Positions 25,050-34,681 are shown, counted from the first letter of the stretch. The stretch is 64,000 bases of DNA from Moritella sp. 24 (GCF_018219155.1 NZ_CP056123.1:1931505-1995504); one strand, 5' to 3'. Notes: generated from the letters alone by a model not told the origin. A program made the numbers and translations.

Positions 25050-27638
25050 ATGTCGACACCGAAACAAACAACAAAATCATCGAACAAGGTAATATTTTGG
25101 ATTTTAGGTCTATCTATATTGGTGATGTTAAGTGTCGTGACCACATTTATGAATCGTGAACGTATTCTGACTCATGCCACTAATCATTTTTCGACAAATT
25201 ATGGTGTAAAAGTCGAAGAACTCGCGGGATTTACAATACAGTTTGATTTCAACCAGCCTTTTTTTGTCGACAGCATCAGCCTTGAACAACTTAAAGTGGA
25301 CGTTGATTATTTACAGCTTGAGCAAGCGACTCAAGAGCAAGGTAATAAAAAGAAAGCTACGCCAGTCAATCTTGTAATCCCTGAGTTACCTTATTGGATA
25401 CCCGATCTCCATATTACCAATATAACAATTCAGGGTGATAACCTACCTGACTTTGCCTTTGAAAAAGAACAATTATTAAGTCAATTAGAATTCGGTAAAG
25501 TAGAGTCAAAAAAATTAAAGTTAAATACACTCGATTTTAAAAATATCGACTTTCGTTATACTGACTCTTATTCTGAGTTTCTTTTTTCTGTGTGGTTACA
25601 AGACCAGCAGTTGCTGACGACTCAATTAAGCTATGGGCTAAAAACCTCAGGCAGTACTGGATCTAGCAAGGCAAGTGATAGTCAAACGAGTGATAGTAAA
25701 ATATTAAAAGCGCGCTTGGCTACAGACTTGGCTAAGACGAATGCGCTAATCACGCGAGTCTTACCTGATATTGACATGTCGTTATCAGGCGATGTGCAAC
25801 TTGAGCTAGTACTTGACCCGCAAAAAACAGATCGTATAGCATTACAGGTATTGCTTACTGACGGAGGGCTAACCTATGCGCAGATCCCCGCGATCATGAA
25901 TGCAGAACTTTCGTTAAACACGACCTTAGTAGAGGATAATAAAGGTTGGCTACCAGAGAAAATAGACGTTAATTTGGTGAATATCAGCCCTATGACGCTA
26001 TCAGTAGATAATTGTTCACAATTGAGTGCGCTGTTTAAAATAGCAAGTAGTGTTTGCCAATCGTTTCAGCAGGGCGTATCACCAGTACTTGATCCTATCG
26101 TGATCACGCCACAGGTACCTTTGTCTTTACAGGTGAGACTACAAGATAGAGATGTGGAGAACTGGCTGGTAAAATCGAAATCACTTGCACTTACTGCATT
26201 AATGTCTGATAGCAAGTTAGTCACACAAGCTGATGAGTTGAAATTGACCCCACAATCTTGGCAAGCTCATTGGGCATTCTCAGCGGAGACGAACAGCCGC
26301 TATTTTAGTGATGTATTGCAACCGACTCCAGTGCAGATGGCTGCAAAAGGGCATGTAAGCATAAATCCTACTGTGTCATCGGCAAATATTGAGTTGGCAA
26401 TTAAAACGGGCAGCATCACAGCTCAAAAGTTTAAATACACAGATATATCGAGTGATGATATTCGTATTCATTTACTTGAACCGACAACAATTCAGATTGA
26501 AAATAACAAGATTCAACCTTTTGATAGCGCTTTTTCTACCACACTATTTAATAACCGATACCAGAAAAACGATAAGATTAATCGATTAACTGCCCAGCAT
26601 CAAATGCAGTTTAGTGAACATCGAGTGGCACTTAATTCGGATTGGCAATTAGATGATGCGATACTAACAAGTAACAATACCGTTAGTTTGTCGAATCGAC
26701 TACCGACGAAAGTAACAGGTTATTGGCAGGTACCAAAACAAACGATTCCCTCTTTTATTATAAATAAATACCCGTTGCCAACAGGGCTGTACTTACCTGC
26801 ATCTGTTACTAATCGAGTTGACTATACGTTGAACTTAGATGAAGGGAGTCCTTATTTATCGGCCAATATTGTCGGTGAGATGACAGCAGACAGCAGCGAT
26901 TTTAATGACTTTAGCGCGACTGACATTAATAACCAATGGCGTTGTAAAGTAAGTGCGGCTGATCCTGATATAGCAGCATCATTAAACGCAAGTTGTCAGG
27001 TTAATAGTGCTGTTTCATCTGTGAATGTCGGCCCTATTGTGCATAATGTGAATGTTTCTGGCTTGGTTTTATTTGCGAATGAGCAGTTACAAGTTGCCGT
27101 TGATAATGCCTCTGCGGAAATTTTTTCGGGTACTGTGTCCGTTGCACCATTGTTAATTACTGATTTTGATCATATTGTTGGTCAGTTATATATTCGCAAT
27201 CTATCTTTACCAGAGGCGCTTGAATTATATCAAGTTCCAGGTGTAAATGTGACTGGGTTATTAAAGGCTGATTTACCATTTATCGTTCAAGGCAAGGATT
27301 TATCTATCACTGATGGAACGATAGAGCAGCAAGGTGATGGGGGCGTTATTCAAATTAAGGATAATGTAACAATAGACCAGTTGAAACTAACACAGCCGCA
27401 GTTACGTTATGCGTTGGAGTTATTAGAAAACCTGCATTACGATCGCTTACACAGTGATGTGAACTTTAAGCCAAGCGGAGAAACTAAACTAACAATTAAC
27501 ATTAAAGGACGTAATCCCAGTGTGGAGCGTCCGATTGAATTTAACTATTCTCACGAAGAAAATATATTGCAGCTATTTCGTAGTTTAAGAATTAATGATT
27601 CGATGTATGATGCGCTTGATAAAATGAATAACCCATAA
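25050..27638 (+). CDS. ydbH: YdbH-family AsmA-like envelope protein
   Basis: An 862-residue protein with one N-terminal inner-membrane helix (about 13-33) and a long periplasmic beta-rich region of AsmA-like/DUF2 type, with the C-terminal dicarboxylate-transport (YdbH) domain (VTIDQLKLTQPQLRYALELLENLHYDRLHSDVNF, then IKGRNP). In E. coli YdbH works redundantly with TamB and YhdP to move phospholipids to the outer membrane, bridging the periplasm with lipoprotein YnbE. The next two genes are exactly ynbE and ydbL, which confirms identity. Confidence 0.9.
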   Translation: MSTPKQTTKSSNKVIFWILGLSILVMLSVVTTFMNRERILTHATNHFSTNYGVKVEELAGFTIQFDFNQPFFVDSISLEQLKVDVDYLQLEQATQEQGNKKKATPVNLVIPELPYWIPDLHITNITIQGDNLPDFAFEKEQLLSQLEFGKVESKKLKLNTLDFKNIDFRYTDSYSEFLFSVWLQDQQLLTTQLSYGLKTSGSTGSSKASDSQTSDSKILKARLATDLAKTNALITRVLPDIDMSLSGDVQLELVLDPQKTDRIALQVLLTDGGLTYAQIPAIMNAELSLNTTLVEDNKGWLPEKIDVNLVNISPMTLSVDNCSQLSALFKIASSVCQSFQQGVSPVLDPIVITPQVPLSLQVRLQDRDVENWLVKSKSLALTALMSDSKLVTQADELKLTPQSWQAHWAFSAETNSRYFSDVLQPTPVQMAAKGHVSINPTVSSANIELAIKTGSITAQKFKYTDISSDDIRIHLLEPTTIQIENNKIQPFDSAFSTTLFNNRYQKNDKINRLTAQHQMQFSEHRVALNSDWQLDDAILTSNNTVSLSNRLPTKVTGYWQVPKQTIPSFIINKYPLPTGLYLPASVTNRVDYTLNLDEGSPYLSANIVGEMTADSSDFNDFSATDINNQWRCKVSAADPDIAASLNASCQVNSAVSSVNVGPIVHNVNVSGLVLFANEQLQVAVDNASAEIFSGTVSVAPLLITDFDHIVGQLYIRNLSLPEALELYQVPGVNVTGLLKADLPFIVQGKDLSITDGTIEQQGDGGVIQIKDNVTIDQLKLTQPQLRYALELLENLHYDRLHSDVNFKPSGETKLTINIKGRNPSVERPIEFNYSHEENILQLFRSLRINDSMYDALDKMNNP

Positions 27639-27647
27639 GGATATAAT

Positions 27648-27830
27648 ATGAAAGCACTGTTATTTAGTGCAAGTTTACTTGTACTTATTGCTGGTTGTAC
27701 GCCGACAGTACAGCTAGCAGTTCCCGATAAACCGATTGTGATTAACTTAAATGTGAAAATTGATCATGAGATAAAAGTGAAAGTGGATAAAGAGCTAGAT
27801 GATGTATTTAGCGACGATGAGTTATTCTAG
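27648..27830 (+). CDS. ynbE: YnbE-family outer-membrane lipoprotein
   Basis: A 60-residue lipoprotein with lipobox LIAGC (Cys 17) and a short mature part, VQLAVPDKPIVINLNVKIDHEI, that matches the YnbE family. In E. coli it stacks as beta strands that extend YdbH to the outer membrane. It sits nine bases after ydbH, with AAGGA immediately upstream, and is the second gene of ydbH-ynbE-ydbL. Confidence 0.9.
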   Translation: MKALLFSASLLVLIAGCTPTVQLAVPDKPIVINLNVKIDHEIKVKVDKELDDVFSDDELF

Positions 27831-27847
27831 CCAAAATGGAGATTACA

Positions 27848-28168
27848 ATGAAAAGAATTTTTTCAACCTTAATTATTTTATTCGCGATGTCTTTTTCGGT
27901 ACAGGCGATTGACTTACAGACAGCAAAGCAATCAGGGTTAGTTGGTGAGCAAACGAATGGCTACCTTGGCGCAGTGAAACCAAGTAGTGAAGTGAATGCG
28001 TTAGTTAAAACAGTAAATGATAAGCGTAAAGCGAAATATCAAGAATTAGCAACCAAGCATAAAGTATCTGTTCAAGCTATTTCTGCGCGCGCAGCTAAAA
28101 AAGCAATGTCGATGACTGAGAAAGGTCAGTTTATTGAATCTTCTCCGGGTCAGTGGAAGAAGAAGTAA
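27848..28168 (+). CDS. ydbL: YdbL-family (DUF1318) periplasmic protein
   Basis: A 106-residue protein with a signal peptide cleaved near VQA-ID and a DUF1318 domain (LQTAKQSGLVGEQTNGYLGAV). In E. coli YdbL limits YnbE multimerisation, acting like a chaperone for the YdbH-YnbE bridge. The start is ATG 27848 with TGGAG at 27837-27841; an in-frame ATG at 27836 lacks a ribosome site. Last gene of the operon. Confidence 0.9.
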   Translation: MKRIFSTLIILFAMSFSVQAIDLQTAKQSGLVGEQTNGYLGAVKPSSEVNALVKTVNDKRKAKYQELATKHKVSVQAISARAAKKAMSMTEKGQFIESSPGQWKKK

Positions 28169-28197
28169 TCTAAGTTTCCTGTGTAAGACTTGGAAGT

Positions 28198-28242
28198 AAA
28201 AAGCCCCACTGCAATGTTAACGCATTACAGTGGGGCTTTTTG
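28198..28242. terminator. Convergent terminator of ydbL and the aromatic permease
   Basis: AAAAAGCCCCACTG pairs with CAGTGGGGCTTTTT. The stem is GC-rich and has U-runs on both strands. Confidence 0.92.
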
Positions 28243-28267
28243 TTTTCAGTTAGTTTTGGTTAACGAA

Positions 28268-29494
28268 CTAACCAACAGAAGGGATCACATTCGCCATTTG
28301 TAAAAACTGCGATGTAATAATCAAGCAACCCATCAAACTTGCAAGTACCAGTGTCAGGTTGCCACCAATTACTCTATAACCGCTTGCTTGTGCTTTACGC
28401 TGTTTTGATACCATGGCAACAGGTAAGAAAATAGCAAGAATAACCAAAGCAATGGCTGCATAACCTAGCGCTGTAATGAAACCTTGTGGGTAAAACAATG
28501 CAAAAGCCAGTGGTGGTAAAAATGTCACTAGGGCTGTTTTGATACGATGTGATTTACCGTAATTGTCGTTATTGTTCCCATTGATATTTGTATTCGCGCG
28601 TTTCATCATGCCTGATAATAAATCAAATAAACCTAAACTCACGCCTAAAAATGATGTCGCTAACGCAAGGTCTGCAAATACAGATACTGATTGGCTTACC
28701 TGTGGCTGTTGTAACACTGAACTTAGCGATTCAATAAAGCTAGTTAATGAGTTATTAGCCATTAAATTTGTTTGGCTTAATACACCTTGTGTTGCTACTT
28801 GCCATAAAAGGTAGATAACAAGTGGCGCTGATGCACCGCAGATCATTACTTTCTTCAGCGTTTTAATATCAATACCGACATAACGTACGATTGATGGAAT
28901 GCTGCCGTGAAAACCGAACGAAGTAAAAATAACAGGTAACGCAGATAATAATAACCCTTGTTGCACTGGCATTTCTAATAAGTGAATCGATTCTACGTGT
29001 GGGAATAATAAGCTCAGCGTCAGTGCTAATACTATAATTTTCACACTAAACAAAACTCGATTCACGATATCAACCGAATGTGTGCCAATTGAAACGACAG
29101 TTGCGATGATGATAGTTAGCAATACGGCACCAAACTGTGGTGTTAGCTCTGCATTCAGTAAATCATTAATCTTATTTGTTAACTGCGAACCGCCGCCTGC
29201 AATATAAGCAGCACAAAGTGCATAAAATAGGAAGAAAGAAGCAAATGTCGCGAGATATTGACCGGGTTTACCCAGTAAGCTTTTCGCAAGCGAGTTCAGT
29301 GTTGCATCTTGATCTGCATGCTGATGAATTTCTAACATCAGTAAGGCTGTGTACGTCATCAGCCCCCAGTTAGCGACAATCAAAAATGCAGATGTATAAA
29401 AACCTAACCCCGCAGAAGCAAGGGGCAGAGCTAGCATGCCGCCACCAAGCGCGGTGCCAGCAATAATCAGGGTACTTCCTAGTATTTTATTCAC
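28268..29494 (-). CDS. Aromatic amino acid permease (TyrP/Mtr family)
   Basis: A 408-residue permease with about 11 helices. The N-terminus GSTLIIAGTALGGGMLALPL is the substrate-binding unwound helix of the HAAAP family (TyrP, Mtr, TnaB), which import tyrosine or tryptophan with protons. Two TyrR boxes upstream support an aromatic substrate, most likely tyrosine. GTG 29494 is the apparent start. The choice between TyrP and Mtr cannot be made by eye. Confidence 0.88.
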   Translation of the reverse strand: MNKILGSTLIIAGTALGGGMLALPLASAGLGFYTSAFLIVANWGLMTYTALLMLEIHQHADQDATLNSLAKSLLGKPGQYLATFASFFLFYALCAAYIAGGGSQLTNKINDLLNAELTPQFGAVLLTIIIATVVSIGTHSVDIVNRVLFSVKIIVLALTLSLLFPHVESIHLLEMPVQQGLLLSALPVIFTSFGFHGSIPSIVRYVGIDIKTLKKVMICGASAPLVIYLLWQVATQGVLSQTNLMANNSLTSFIESLSSVLQQPQVSQSVSVFADLALATSFLGVSLGLFDLLSGMMKRANTNINGNNNDNYGKSHRIKTALVTFLPPLAFALFYPQGFITALGYAAIALVILAIFLPVAMVSKQRKAQASGYRVIGGNLTLVLASLMGCLIITSQFLQMANVIPSVG

Positions 29495-29551
29495 GTTATA
29501 AAGCCTTATTCGCAGTCATAAACAATTCCATTACGGAATACAACTTAAATC

Positions 29552-29569
29552 TGTAAACTTATGTTTACA
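29552..29569. promoter_or_regulatory. TyrR box (perfect consensus)
   Basis: TGTAAA-N6-TTTACA is an exact match to the TyrR strong-box consensus, 58 bp upstream of the permease start. Confidence 0.8.
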
Positions 29570-29669
29570 ATAAAGTCCTTAAATATCCATAAACCTTTAA
29601 GGAATAGCGAGTTTACTTATTTTATAGGGCTTGTTGCAATATATTTAGTGTAAATGTGCAAATTAAATT

Positions 29670-29687
29670 CGTAAACTATAATTTACA
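29670..29687. promoter_or_regulatory. Second TyrR box
   Basis: CGTAAA-N6-TTTACA differs from consensus at one base. It lies 118 bp upstream of the first box. Paired strong and weak boxes are typical of TyrR-controlled promoters; a further half-match (TGTAAA) is at 29649-29654. Confidence 0.65.
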
Positions 29688-29817
29688 CCTTTTGTTTTAC
29701 GTATTTTGTCGCATTAAATCCTGCGGTATTTTACTGTTCTGTTTATCCATACTACGAACTTTATCAATTACGTAGTAATATAAGGGGGTCTTTAATTTGC
29801 TCAGATAATAATCCCTT

Positions 29818-31650
29818 ATGTTTAAGTTTTTTGAAAAACAGTCTTCGGCGTTTCCGAAACATCAACCAGAGCAACCGCCGCAAGGTTTGGTTGCTTTTTG
29901 TCGATACTATACGCGTGGCTTTGAATCCCCTTTATTAGCGATGGCAGTGTTAAGCGCAATGATTGCGATACTCGAAGTTTCGCTGTTTGGTTTTATGGGC
30001 CAGTTGGTCGATTGGTTATCAAATCATGATCCGGAAAGTTTTCTAGCAGAAGAAAGCACTAACTTGCTGGGACTGAGTGCGCTGATATTAGTGGGCATGC
30101 CACTTCTGGTATTATTGCATTCGCTGATTATGCATCAGACATTGTTAGGCAACTATCCAATGTCTATTCGTTGGATGGCTCATCGCTATTTACTGCGTCA
30201 AAGTGTGTCTTTTTTCCAGAGTGACTTTGCCGGACGTATCGCAACAAAAGTAATGCAAACTGCGTTGTCTGTACGTGAAACAGTCATGAAACTACTGGAT
30301 GTATTGGTATATATATCGGTGTACTTTATCGCGATGCTAGCCATGATTGGTCAAGCAGATATACGATTGATGTTACCTATGTTGGTGTGGTTTTTTGGTT
30401 TTGTGGCGATTCAGCTATATTTTGTGCCAAAACTAAAAAAAATATCAACAGAACAAGCCAATGCCCGTTCAATGATGACGGGGCGATTAGTAGATAGCTA
30501 TACCAATATCACCACGGTTAAACTGTTCTCACATAACTCTCGTGAAATGGTATATGCAGAAGAAGGCATGGACGAATTCCTCGTTACTGTGCATAAACAA
30601 ATGCGTTTAGTGACGGGTTTTACTTTTTGTGTTGAGTTATTAAATTACTTATTACTGTTTGGTGTCGCAGCAATGTCGATCATGCTGTGGTTAGACGCGA
30701 GTTTAAGTGTCGGTATTATTGCGGTGGCTATTAGCTTGGCTCTACGTCTAAACAGTATGTCAAAATGGATCATGTGGGAAATCGGTGGATTGTTTGAAAA
30801 CATGGGCACCGTTATTGACGGCATGAATACGCTGGCGAAGCCGATAGAGATTGAAGATAAACCCAATGCGAAACCACTTGCAGTCACAGCGGGTGAAATT
30901 GAGTTTGATGATATCAGTTTTCATTACGGTGAAGCATCGGGCATTATTGAGAATTTAAACCTGAAGATTAAAGCCGGTGAAAAAGTAGGACTTGTGGGCC
31001 GCTCTGGTGCGGGTAAATCGACCTTAGTTAATCTGTTAATGCGCTTTCATGATGTAGAGTCAGGTTCGATTAAGATTGATGGACAGGTAATTAGTGATGT
31101 TCAGCAAGATAGCTTACGCGGTCAAATAGGCATGGTAACGCAAGATACATCCTTACTGCATCGTACGATTCGTGACAATATTATGTATGGTGATCCCAAG
31201 GCAAGTGAAGCTAAATTGCTTCGAGCGACTAAACAAGCATGTGCACATGAGTTTATTTCAACCCTGACAGATACATTCGGTAATAAAGGTTACGATGCAC
31301 AAGTTGGTGAACGAGGGGTGAAACTTTCGGGTGGTCAGCGTCAGCGTATTGCAATTTCTCGGGTACTATTAAAAGATGCGCCAATACTCGTCTTAGATGA
31401 AGCAACATCTGCGTTAGATTCTGAAGTTGAATCGGCAATTCAAGATAGCTTAAATGAATTGATGGATGGTAAGACAGTGATTGCCATTGCGCACCGATTA
31501 TCTACGATTGCTGCAATGGATCGCTTAATTATTTTAGATGAAGGCCGTGTGATAGAGCAGGGATCACATCAAGAGTTATTAGCGAAAAAAGGTATTTATG
31601 CGCAACTTTGGGCACACCAAACAGGTGGTTTCATTGGAGAAAATGCTTAA
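29818..31650 (+). CDS. ABC exporter, fused permease and ATPase (MsbA-like)
   Basis: A 610-residue half-transporter: six-helix transmembrane domain at about 35-330 and a nucleotide-binding domain with Walker A GRSGAGKST (about 398), signature LSGGQRQR, Walker B ILVLDEA and the switch histidine in AHRLST. It works as a homodimer or heterodimer. The substrate cannot be told from sequence; relatives export lipids, peptides or drugs. It is divergent from the permease and has no partner gene. Confidence 0.9.
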   Translation: MFKFFEKQSSAFPKHQPEQPPQGLVAFCRYYTRGFESPLLAMAVLSAMIAILEVSLFGFMGQLVDWLSNHDPESFLAEESTNLLGLSALILVGMPLLVLLHSLIMHQTLLGNYPMSIRWMAHRYLLRQSVSFFQSDFAGRIATKVMQTALSVRETVMKLLDVLVYISVYFIAMLAMIGQADIRLMLPMLVWFFGFVAIQLYFVPKLKKISTEQANARSMMTGRLVDSYTNITTVKLFSHNSREMVYAEEGMDEFLVTVHKQMRLVTGFTFCVELLNYLLLFGVAAMSIMLWLDASLSVGIIAVAISLALRLNSMSKWIMWEIGGLFENMGTVIDGMNTLAKPIEIEDKPNAKPLAVTAGEIEFDDISFHYGEASGIIENLNLKIKAGEKVGLVGRSGAGKSTLVNLLMRFHDVESGSIKIDGQVISDVQQDSLRGQIGMVTQDTSLLHRTIRDNIMYGDPKASEAKLLRATKQACAHEFISTLTDTFGNKGYDAQVGERGVKLSGGQRQRIAISRVLLKDAPILVLDEATSALDSEVESAIQDSLNELMDGKTVIAIAHRLSTIAAMDRLIILDEGRVIEQGSHQELLAKKGIYAQLWAHQTGGFIGENA

Positions 31651-31816
31651 TCCCTCTTTGCAGTAGAATTGAGATGCAGTTCACATATTATTCAGTATGA
31701 TGAGCTGCATATATTCATTTATCACACATATATCCTCTTTATAAATCTACTTGTTATATAAAACTATTACTTTATGGTTAATTATTTTCCATTTTGGCGA
31801 TTTCGTTTATATCGTA

Positions 31817-31857
31817 TTGATCCATATCAATAGATATTTATACTGTACGAGTAAAAT
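31817..31857 (+). promoter_or_regulatory. FNR-dependent promoter of feoABC
   Basis: A perfect FNR box (TTGAT-N4-ATCAA) at 31817-31830 and a -10-like TAAAAT at 31852-31857 predict a start near 31864, which places FNR about 41 bp upstream. This is the class II layout also seen at position 117. E. coli feo is FNR-activated. Confidence 0.8.
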
Positions 31858-31864
31858 TATTACT

Positions 31865-31883
31865 AATAATAATCGTTCTCATT
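31865..31883. promoter_or_regulatory. Fur box of feoABC
   Basis: On the minus strand the 19-mer reads AATGAGAACGATTATTATT, about 16 of 19 positions matching the Fur consensus. It covers the predicted transcription start, so iron-loaded Fur would block the promoter. Confidence 0.75.
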
Positions 31884-31899
31884 AGGATTGGGTGTAGAT

Positions 31900-32127
31900 A
31901 TGAAATTAGGGCTATTAAACGACGGTGTTGTCGCTAAGATTACCGATATGTCAGGGTTACCAGCAGATACGCGGAAAAAACTAATGGTGATGGGTGTACT
32001 GCCCAATACACCAGTAACATTAATTCGCCGTGCGCCAATGGGCGACCCGTTACAAATCTCGGTACGTGGTGTTTCGGTTGCTATTCGTAAGCAGTTGGCG
32101 CAACAGATTGAAGTTGAGGTGGCCTAA
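31900..32127 (+). CDS. feoA: Ferrous iron transport protein FeoA
   Basis: A 75-residue SH3-like protein, the same length as E. coli FeoA, with the conserved core RKKLMVMGVLPNTPVTLIRRAPMGDP. It is cytoplasmic and assists FeoB. The start is ATG 31900 rather than TTG 31888, which would precede or disrupt the ribosome site. Its stop overlaps the feoB start (TAATG). Confidence 0.93.
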   Translation: MKLGLLNDGVVAKITDMSGLPADTRKKLMVMGVLPNTPVTLIRRAPMGDPLQISVRGVSVAIRKQLAQQIEVEVA

Positions 32128-34439
32128 TGTTGTATCAAATACTGACTATTGGTAATCCAAATAGTGGTAAAACAACCTTATTCAATGCATTAACAGGTGC
32201 TAACCAGCGTGTTGGCAACTGGGCCGGTGTGACAGTGGATAAAAAAACAGGACGTTATGGTCATGCTGGGGATGAATTCTTATTAACGGATTTACCGGGT
32301 ATTTATGCGCTAGACAGCAGTAATGAAGTCAACAGTGTTGATGAAATGATTGCTTCTAAAGCCGCGTTAAATCATGCCGCAGACTTGATCATTAATGTTG
32401 TTGACGCTTCTTGCTTAGAACGTAGTTTGTATATGACGTTACAATTGCGCGAGCTCGGTCGTCCAATGGTTGTTGTGTTAAACAAAATGGATGTTTTAGC
32501 ACGTCAACGTCAAGTTTTAGATATTAAAAAACTAGAGAAAGCACTGGGTTGCCCGGTATTAGCTTTATCTGCTAACGCGAAAGATGAAGTTAATAGTTTT
32601 AAACAAGACTTGCATTCATTAGCACAAAAGGGTGTAACAACAACGCCGTTGATAGTGGATTACGGTCAGGAAATTGAAGCGGTTATTCGTGATCTTGATG
32701 TACTCTTTATCGATCAAGACGTAGCGCCACGTTCATTGGCTGTACGTGCCTTAGAAAACGATACGTTAATTGTCGATCTGTTAAGTCTTGATAACATGAT
32801 TAAGGTTGCAGAAGTAAAGAACGAGATTGCAGAGTCGATTGAAACCGATTTTCACATTGCCAATGTACGTTATACTTTTTTACATAAATTATGTAATAAA
32901 GTACGTCGTCAAGAAGGGAAATTAAGCCGCTCGTTCAGTGACAAAGTTGATCAAGTTGTATTGAATAAATACATTGGTATCCCGTTCTTCTTTGTTGTTA
33001 TGTACTTGATGTTTATGTTCTCGATTAACATCGGTGGTGCATTCATTGATTTCTTTGATATCAGCTTTGGTAGTGTGCTGGTGGACGGTGGGCATTACTT
33101 ACTTGATGATGTATTACCTGTTTGGTTAGTGACTATTATCGCTAACGGTATTGGTGGTGGTATTCAAACGGTTGCGACGTTTATTCCTGTTATCGGTTGC
33201 TTGTATTTATTCTTATCGTTACTTGAAAGTTCTGGTTATATGGCGCGTGCGGCATTTGTACTTGATAAAGTAATGCAAAGAATTGGATTGCCGGGTAAAG
33301 CATTTGTACCACTAGTATTAGGCTTTGGCTGTAATGTACCCTCTATTATGGCGACTCGTACATTAGAACATGAACGCGAGCGTCGTTTAGCGGCTGCTAT
33401 GGCTCCGTTTATGTCGTGTGGTGCGCGATTACCTGTTTATGCATTGTTCTCTGCTGCATTTTTCCCTGAGCATGGTCAAAATATCGTTTTTGCTTTATAC
33501 ATTATTGGTATCTTAGTTGCTGTATTTACGGGATTGATTTTACGTTGGAGCTTGTACCCGGGTCGTAGTGATAGCTTTATCATGGAAATGCCGGATTACG
33601 AATTACCGACAGTGCAAAACATGCTTATTATTACGTGGCAAAAACTAAAACGTTTTGTGTTTGGTGCAGGTAAAACCATTGTATTAGTTGTCGCGTTTTT
33701 AAGTTTCCTAAATTCATTGGGTACAGATGGTAGTTTTGGCAATGAAGAAACTGAAAAGTCAGTATTATCACAAGTAGCACAGGTAGCGACACCGTTGCTT
33801 TCACCTATTGGTATCAAAGAAGATAATTGGCAAGCAACTGTGGGTATTATTACTGGTATATTCGCTAAAGAAGCGGTAATCGGTACCTTAAATAGTCTGT
33901 ATTCAAGTGCAGAAGGTGATGATGCAGAATTTGATTTACTCGCAAGTTTAAAAGAAGCGGTGTTATCAATCCCCGCTAATTTAGCTGATTTAAGCTATTC
34001 AGATCCGCTGGGTGTTGATGTGGGTGATTTGACTGATATGAGTGCGGTTGCAGACGATCAAGAAGTTGATGTGACTATCTTTGGTAATTTAAAAGACAGC
34101 TTCAGTTCAGATGCCGCAGCCTTTGCATTCTTACTCTTTATTCTGTTGTATACACCTTGTGCAGCGGCTATGGGCGCATATGTGCGTGAATTTGGTCGTC
34201 CGTTTGCCGTGTTTATTGCGGGGTGGACGATGTTCCTTGGCTATTTTGTAGCGAGTATGTATTACCAAATCGCGGAGTTTGCGACACATCCGGCATCGAG
34301 TATGGGCTGGATAAGTTTCTTCTCTGTGCTAATGCTGATTGTTATTGCACTATTAAAGAAACAAGGTAACCAAGTCAAACTGGAAGAGGAGCAGGGCAAA
34401 TATGATTTTAACACGCCTGAAAAATCATCTTGTTGCTAA
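32127..34439 (+). CDS. feoB: Ferrous iron transporter FeoB
   Basis: A 770-residue protein with an N-terminal G domain (G1 GNPNSGKTT, G3 DLPG, G4 NKMD), a helical regulatory domain, and a polytopic membrane region with two Gate domains (GFGCNVPSIMATRTLEHERERR and the matching YTPCAAAMGAYVREFG near the end). It ends in a Cys pair (SSCC). It imports Fe2+ across the inner membrane. Coupled to feoA, and overlapped by feoC for 38 bases. Confidence 0.95.
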   Translation: MLYQILTIGNPNSGKTTLFNALTGANQRVGNWAGVTVDKKTGRYGHAGDEFLLTDLPGIYALDSSNEVNSVDEMIASKAALNHAADLIINVVDASCLERSLYMTLQLRELGRPMVVVLNKMDVLARQRQVLDIKKLEKALGCPVLALSANAKDEVNSFKQDLHSLAQKGVTTTPLIVDYGQEIEAVIRDLDVLFIDQDVAPRSLAVRALENDTLIVDLLSLDNMIKVAEVKNEIAESIETDFHIANVRYTFLHKLCNKVRRQEGKLSRSFSDKVDQVVLNKYIGIPFFFVVMYLMFMFSINIGGAFIDFFDISFGSVLVDGGHYLLDDVLPVWLVTIIANGIGGGIQTVATFIPVIGCLYLFLSLLESSGYMARAAFVLDKVMQRIGLPGKAFVPLVLGFGCNVPSIMATRTLEHERERRLAAAMAPFMSCGARLPVYALFSAAFFPEHGQNIVFALYIIGILVAVFTGLILRWSLYPGRSDSFIMEMPDYELPTVQNMLIITWQKLKRFVFGAGKTIVLVVAFLSFLNSLGTDGSFGNEETEKSVLSQVAQVATPLLSPIGIKEDNWQATVGIITGIFAKEAVIGTLNSLYSSAEGDDAEFDLLASLKEAVLSIPANLADLSYSDPLGVDVGDLTDMSAVADDQEVDVTIFGNLKDSFSSDAAAFAFLLFILLYTPCAAAMGAYVREFGRPFAVFIAGWTMFLGYFVASMYYQIAEFATHPASSMGWISFFSVLMLIVIALLKKQGNQVKLEEEQGKYDFNTPEKSSCC

Positions 34440-34638
34440 CGGTAAAACCACGCGAGTTGAGTTAGCCAAAATATTTGGACTCAGTGAAGATGGTGTTGAT
34501 GCGATGCTAGGGTTATGGATTGCTAAAGGTAAAGTATCAAAAATAGTGAGTGAACGATCTAAAATAGCCTCGTTAGATAATGATGTTTATTATCGATGGA
34601 ATGCAGAACGAGAACTCGCGATCACCGTGTTTAATTAA
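34402..34638 (+). CDS. feoC: FeoC-like winged-helix protein
   Basis: A 78-residue winged-helix protein at the feoC position: LKNHLVANGKTTRVELAKIFGLSEDGVDAMLGLWIAKGKV. It has no cysteine at all, whereas enterobacterial FeoC carries four that can hold an iron-sulfur cluster. It therefore cannot be a cluster-based sensor and probably acts by stabilising FeoB, as proposed for cluster-free FeoC proteins. It starts inside feoB, with GAGGAG upstream. Confidence 0.85.
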   Translation: MILTRLKNHLVANGKTTRVELAKIFGLSEDGVDAMLGLWIAKGKVSKIVSERSKIASLDNDVYYRWNAERELAITVFN

Positions 34639-34681
34639 GATGTAATACACTTTCTACATAAAATGACATTCGTTATTTAAT

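Larger units (their letters stand above)
29495..29817. other. Divergent regulatory region, aromatic permease / ABC exporter
   Basis: About 320 bp containing two TyrR boxes on the permease side. Nothing further was recognised on the exporter side apart from the AT-rich sequence expected of a promoter. Confidence 0.5.

Noticed and set aside
31888-31899. TTG 31888 as feoA start
   Set aside because: It would overlap the AGGA/GGTG ribosome site; ATG 31900 gives the exact length of E. coli FeoA.
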